A stretch of 64,000 nucleotides of DNA from Glandiceps talaboti. Taxonomy: Eukaryota > Hemichordata > Enteropneusta > Spengelidae. The notes beneath the pieces are model-generated. The model was not told the origin of the DNA and searched no databases. It saw nothing but the letters and a program-made list of their open reading frames with translations. The stretch spans positions 12,737,001 through 12,801,000 of the forward strand of contig NC_135558.1 of NCBI RefSeq assembly GCF_964340395.1, in the 5' to 3' direction. Of the stretch, positions 59,761 through 64,000 are shown piece by piece. The first letter of the stretch is position 1, and the number at the start of each line of letters is the position of its first letter. Position numbers and translations under genes: made by a program.

Positions 59761-62700
59761 GTGTATTAATATTAAATAATTCATAAATTTTATTTCATGT
59801 CATAAAAGAGGGCTTCATAGATCTCTTAAAAAATGTAACCTAGACAGATAAAATGATGATAAACAATCAAGCATTAACTAATTTTCCTGATCAATCAAAA
59901 CTATGGTTGTATTCCATTCATCATTGGGAAATGTGCAATGTATCATTTCCCATTAGGAGACTCTGAGACTCTAATGTACATCATAAACATACCTATCTAC
60001 TACCAGGTGCCTCTGCAATATTATATCAGACAACAATTTATACCTGTATAAATTAGCCATCACAGTACATTACTTTTGCCCTCTTGACAAAACTTTATTT
60101 CAACTTTTAATGGGAACTCTTCAAGTAGAGAACAGCGAAGTCATTTAAGTATTCAAAACTACAATGTACATGTACTTGCCTTTAATCAGGAGCATAAGAT
60201 GAAACTGTTCAGAGTGATTCATCCATTGATATTTTAGCCCTTTCAGACCTTAAATTGTAACACTGCTTTAGATTGATCATAATGCTTTTAAACTCTATTT
60301 TCAGTTGTTGTATTTGGTTTATTTAAAATGTCAAAAGTCATTTTAATTTTTAATTATTTGTTTTGTCTTGTTTTTTTCAAGTGTACTATCATTAATGCTA
60401 CCCATGTTTTGGTATTTGATAAATGTGCATTATTGTATCGTTGGAGCCTGTAAATGGGACTTGTTCTGTACATCCTCAGAATTGAATAAAATAAATAAGG
60501 TGTACATATTTGTAGAAACTAAAATCCATCCGGCTGAGTAGTGTCCTATTTGTGTAAAATCTGAACTAACAACATCAATGTATGCATAAAAAAAATACTG
60601 CCAATTGCAATGTGCACAACTGAAATCCAATGTCAGACATAGACAGCAGTGAGAGAAAAACACCCCTACATGATAATGTAACATCCCATGGACTTTACCC
60701 AATTGATCTGGTAACATTACATAACCATACCTCAAAGACCACTGAAAAGACTGACTACTGTATTTTGATAGAAAATAATTTTTTTAGATGTAAATGTAAC
60801 TTGAAAACCACTGATCGTATCACTTTCATTTGAACAATTTTTTTCATCTACATGTAGACACCCAAACTTCCCAAAGTAATGTCTCCACCAAATCTCAAGG
60901 CAATCGATCTGACAGTTTTTTGTCATTTTCACACACACAACTACATATATACACATTTCATGACGCCTACAGCCTACTGAATTACTTCAGTATTATGTTG
61001 TACTAATTAGTGTCAGTCTGCATACTGTTCATTAGTATTCATTAGTCTGCAAGTTCTCTTGTAAAAATCTCTTAGGACAAAACTGCCTATCCAACATATA
61101 TCATCATTCCCTAACATTTTCTTCATTCAGCTGTGGAAAGTACAAGTGACACATGGGTCCTGTCACCCTGAGTCAAAGATGAGTAGCTACAGAACTTTTA
61201 TTACATGTACACTGTCTGCCATGACCATAAGTCAGTGATGAAGTACACTTTATGTGAAACCTGTTAGACATTTAGAGCTGTCTTTGTTATTACAGAGGAA
61301 TCAATCAATCCATCTAGCCATCTATCTATCTATAAAGTAGCTGACTATCTAGCTATGACCAAATCACTGTTCTTCAGAGTGTATACCCTAACCGACTTGA
61401 TAACTTATCTATCTTATCTAAGCAACCAGGATATTAAAAAAAATTCACGTATCTAAGTTTATAGCTTATACTACATTTACATTTGTATCATTCTCGCAAA
61501 CCAGTGCTGTTATTTTGTCCGTGACACTACAAAATAATCTCTTGGAGGTGCATCTTGACCTGTACAAGTAAAAGAGGCTGTGGTTTAGAATGATGCATTT
61601 GTGTATAGTTCTCAGTAGTCTTAGAGCTAGATTCCCAGGCCATTCTGCTAACAAAAGATCGCATAGCCAAATGTGCTGCTGGGGACGCCAGCCTGAAATC
61701 TGTGTCCAGCACACAGAGGTACTGTCATCACCTTTCAGTTTTAATCAGCAACTTTCCGTAACACCGATCTTTACAAGATTACTTACATAGAAACTAATCA
61801 TTAACTTCCTATTATTATGCTCACCATACTCGAATAGCTCATTGAAGATATGCAAATTAAAATGCACATTTATGTAAACTATGTGACATCCCTGCTCGTA
61901 ATCCTGGTATTACAGATGACCAGTCTTACATACTGATGGTACAACTCTTTATTGAAGTCGTGCGGTGAAACAGAAATGTATCATATGTCCAGACTTTAAC
62001 ATGAGAATGATTGTAAATACTTCCTTGATGTATACCATGATGATTGCTGAAAACTAATCCTTGCTTGGTGGAACCAAAATGTAGCTACAACTGCCTCACA
62101 CTGTACATGCATTTAGCATGTCATGAGAACAGCGCCAATGGCACTGTAGCACAACTGTACATTTTAGGTGTCATTTGTTGAAAAAATGTTTATCCACATA
62201 CTGGTCCATCCCTGTAGATACCCACGCAATACACATGATCATCTTTACTGTTGCTATGGGCGTGGTCTTGTTGCTAGGCATATATGCATACACTTTTAGT
62301 CCCTTCACCAACCTTGTTGTTATCTTTGCAGTATACACTACGGTTGCTAGGGCTAGTTATGTCAATATGTGTTGAACAATACCAGCAGAATAACATCTAT
62401 AGAAACATCACTATCAAAATTTAATTATGTCTGCCTAAATTATGGTACATTACAAGTTACAGAAATCTAAGCAAGTTTTACACTATTTCCAGTCTCTGTT
62501 ACCTTGGTTCTCAACCATTAGAGAAAACACTGAATTCAAATTGACTATAACAAGTCATAATAAGATAACATACATGTAAATCGATGACCCAGGTTTGAAA
62601 CATGGCACTTTAATCTATCCATCAAGAAACAACTACCAATCTAATGAAGTGAAAGATTTATAATTATAGTTAAAATGGTATATATATATATATAAATACT

Positions 62701-62794
62701 AGCTGAAAGCCCAGGGACCTGGCTACCTGGCAAACACAAGTCAGTAAATTATCAAGTCAGATAGCCAAGTCGCTGGACAAACTACATGTTACTA

Positions 62795-63610
62795 ATGAAT
62801 CTGTTTAGAAAATGTGACCATATGTTTTGTATGGGTTTATATAATAAGGGGTTTTGTTGTGAACATTTTGTTTTCTTATTTTAACATTTTTCTTTTCAAC
62901 AGACCAATCTCGTCGCCAGGCGATGACAAGCCAACAAATAGCAGTAATGTACACTAGCTTCATGAATCCGTCAAGAAAGGTGTCTATGGACTTAATAGAT
63001 TTAGCTCATCACCAACAAACTGCTTAGTACTAACAGCTAGTCCTGTACTGGCTGGAAAGATGTACCATTTATGAAATAATATGGCGCTCCTTATCAAATT
63101 CTTGATGATGCCCAAGCTTACAGCTGAGTTAACTTCTGCACAAAATAAGCTTGTGTGTCTCACTGTAGTGGCCATGTCATTACAAGCACATGAACTAAAG
63201 AGCTTTATTGTTATGATGTACAGAATGGATGTGCAGCGGTCAAAATAACTCCAGTGAGCAAAAGTTCTGAGCAATAGCCTCTGCGTGTGCAGGTAATATC
63301 ACCTAGTGCAAGCTAAGTTTATTTTAAAGTATGTCATGTGATTCAATTCTGACCAATGAAAGCTTTGTATAAAGAATGTTGAGGTGTACTGATAACTGAT
63401 GAATCTGTCAAGACAATGTGCCCATGGATGTTTTGTACAACAGATCGATCTCACCATCGAGAGACCAATAGTCATCTGTGACTGGAAAGATATGATTAAC
63501 TGTAAAATGATAAACTAGTTGCTGAGTCAGTAGAGAAAATGTGTCCACAAGTCTTATAAAACTGATCAATCTTAGCAAGTGAAATGTCTGACTAAGACAC
63601 ACTTTAGGAC
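62795..63610. repeat. Degenerate repeat with TGAATCTGTCAAGA...ATGTG words
   Basis: Four related blocks start near 62799, 62963, 63400 and 63522. Shared words include tgaatctgtcaagacaatgt, ccatggatgttttgta, gatcgatctca and ctggaaagatat. Spacing is irregular and divergence is strong. It may be an old tandem array or multiple fragments of one element. Confidence 0.5.
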
Positions 63611-64000
63611 TGTATTACATGTGTTGATTGATCAGCCAACGCCTACAACATGTACACAGTAGCTCATCTGCCTCTTCCATTTTCTGTGCATACTCTTCCA
63701 TTTTCTGTGCATAACAACTACTAATCTAAAAATAATAATTATATATATACAATACCAACAAATTACTCTTTATATTTTTTTTATGTCACTGACAAATCCT
63801 ACTTGCATCAATACATCTTTTTATTTTCATTACTGTTTTTGTAGATGAAAATTTACGACCACTTTTGGAAATGCAATAAAAAGTGTTTTTTTCCCTTGAG
63901 CATGCAACTTTATAAATGTGTTATGATTTATGATTTGTGTGGGTGAGTGGTGTGGGTGGGTGTGCGGATGTGTCACCTCATACAGACCAATTGCTTAATT

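Larger units (their letters stand above)
55805..64000. other. Upstream part of NCS-1 (intron) without recognisable coding sequence
   Basis: The exon at 55804 begins inside a codon, so coding sequence must exist upstream. I searched the minus strand here for an exon ending in the family's EKE..QW motif with a phase-2 donor, and for an MGK start, and found neither. The interval therefore looks like the upstream intron. It holds SINE copies, simple repeats and duplications listed separately. Confidence 0.65.

Noticed and set aside
59990-60060. Possible tiny NCS-1 exon with donor GTAGTA (minus strand)
   Set aside because: An acceptor-like and a donor-like site flank only nine bases that do not fit the NCS-1 N-terminus.

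Overview
The window is nuclear DNA from an animal. It is AT-rich and full of microsatellites, minisatellites and short inverted-repeat elements, and its only recognisable gene is split by large GT-AG introns. The protein, the intron sizes and the repeat types (tRNA-headed SINEs, many MITEs, frequent TACATGTA-like words) suggest a marine invertebrate bilaterian such as a hemichordate, cephalochordate or lophotrochozoan. I cannot name the species from sequence alone.

The gene lies on the minus strand and encodes a neuronal calcium sensor 1 (NCS-1/frequenin) protein. Six coding exons run from 55804 down to the stop codon at 12789: 55804-55756, 25953-25864, 21541-21463, 18617-18529, 15106-15029 and 12884-12789. 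They join in frame with clean GT-AG sites and give residues of about 30 to 189 of a protein of about 189 residues. These include the cryptic EF1 (Cys-Pro) and complete EF2, EF3 and EF4 calcium loops. The first roughly 30 residues, with the myristoylation signal, were not found and probably lie beyond 64000. One intron (25954-55755) is 29.8 kb and fills almost half the window.

Layout in plus-strand coordinates: 1-12788 is the 3' flank (3'UTR plus intergenic DNA) with a GT/ATGT microsatellite, foldback elements, a 34-bp array (6.3-7.2 kb) and a 52-bp array (9.2-9.5 kb). 12.8-26 kb holds the five closely spaced 3' exons, with a 180-bp degenerate tandem repeat, a SINE next to an exon, a 99-bp array inside an inverted-repeat pair, and two inverted copies of a ~450-bp MITE. 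26-55.7 kb is the giant intron, which carries a cluster of RFX X-box-like palindromes (31.8-32.7 kb), a 20-bp array with telomere-like words, a 1.45-kb TIR element with a 5-bp target duplication, a complete tRNA-derived SINE, a 190-bp AT tract, a long foldback, an 84-bp array open on both strands, and a CpG-rich interval with a CTCF-like site. 55.8-64 kb is probably more intron, with a second SINE-like family and simple repeats.

No second protein-coding gene, rRNA, stand-alone tRNA or CRISPR array could be supported. Most long open frames are by-products of repeat units whose length is a multiple of three. Repeat boundaries are read by eye and approximate; exon boundaries are exact to the base on splice-site and reading-frame grounds.
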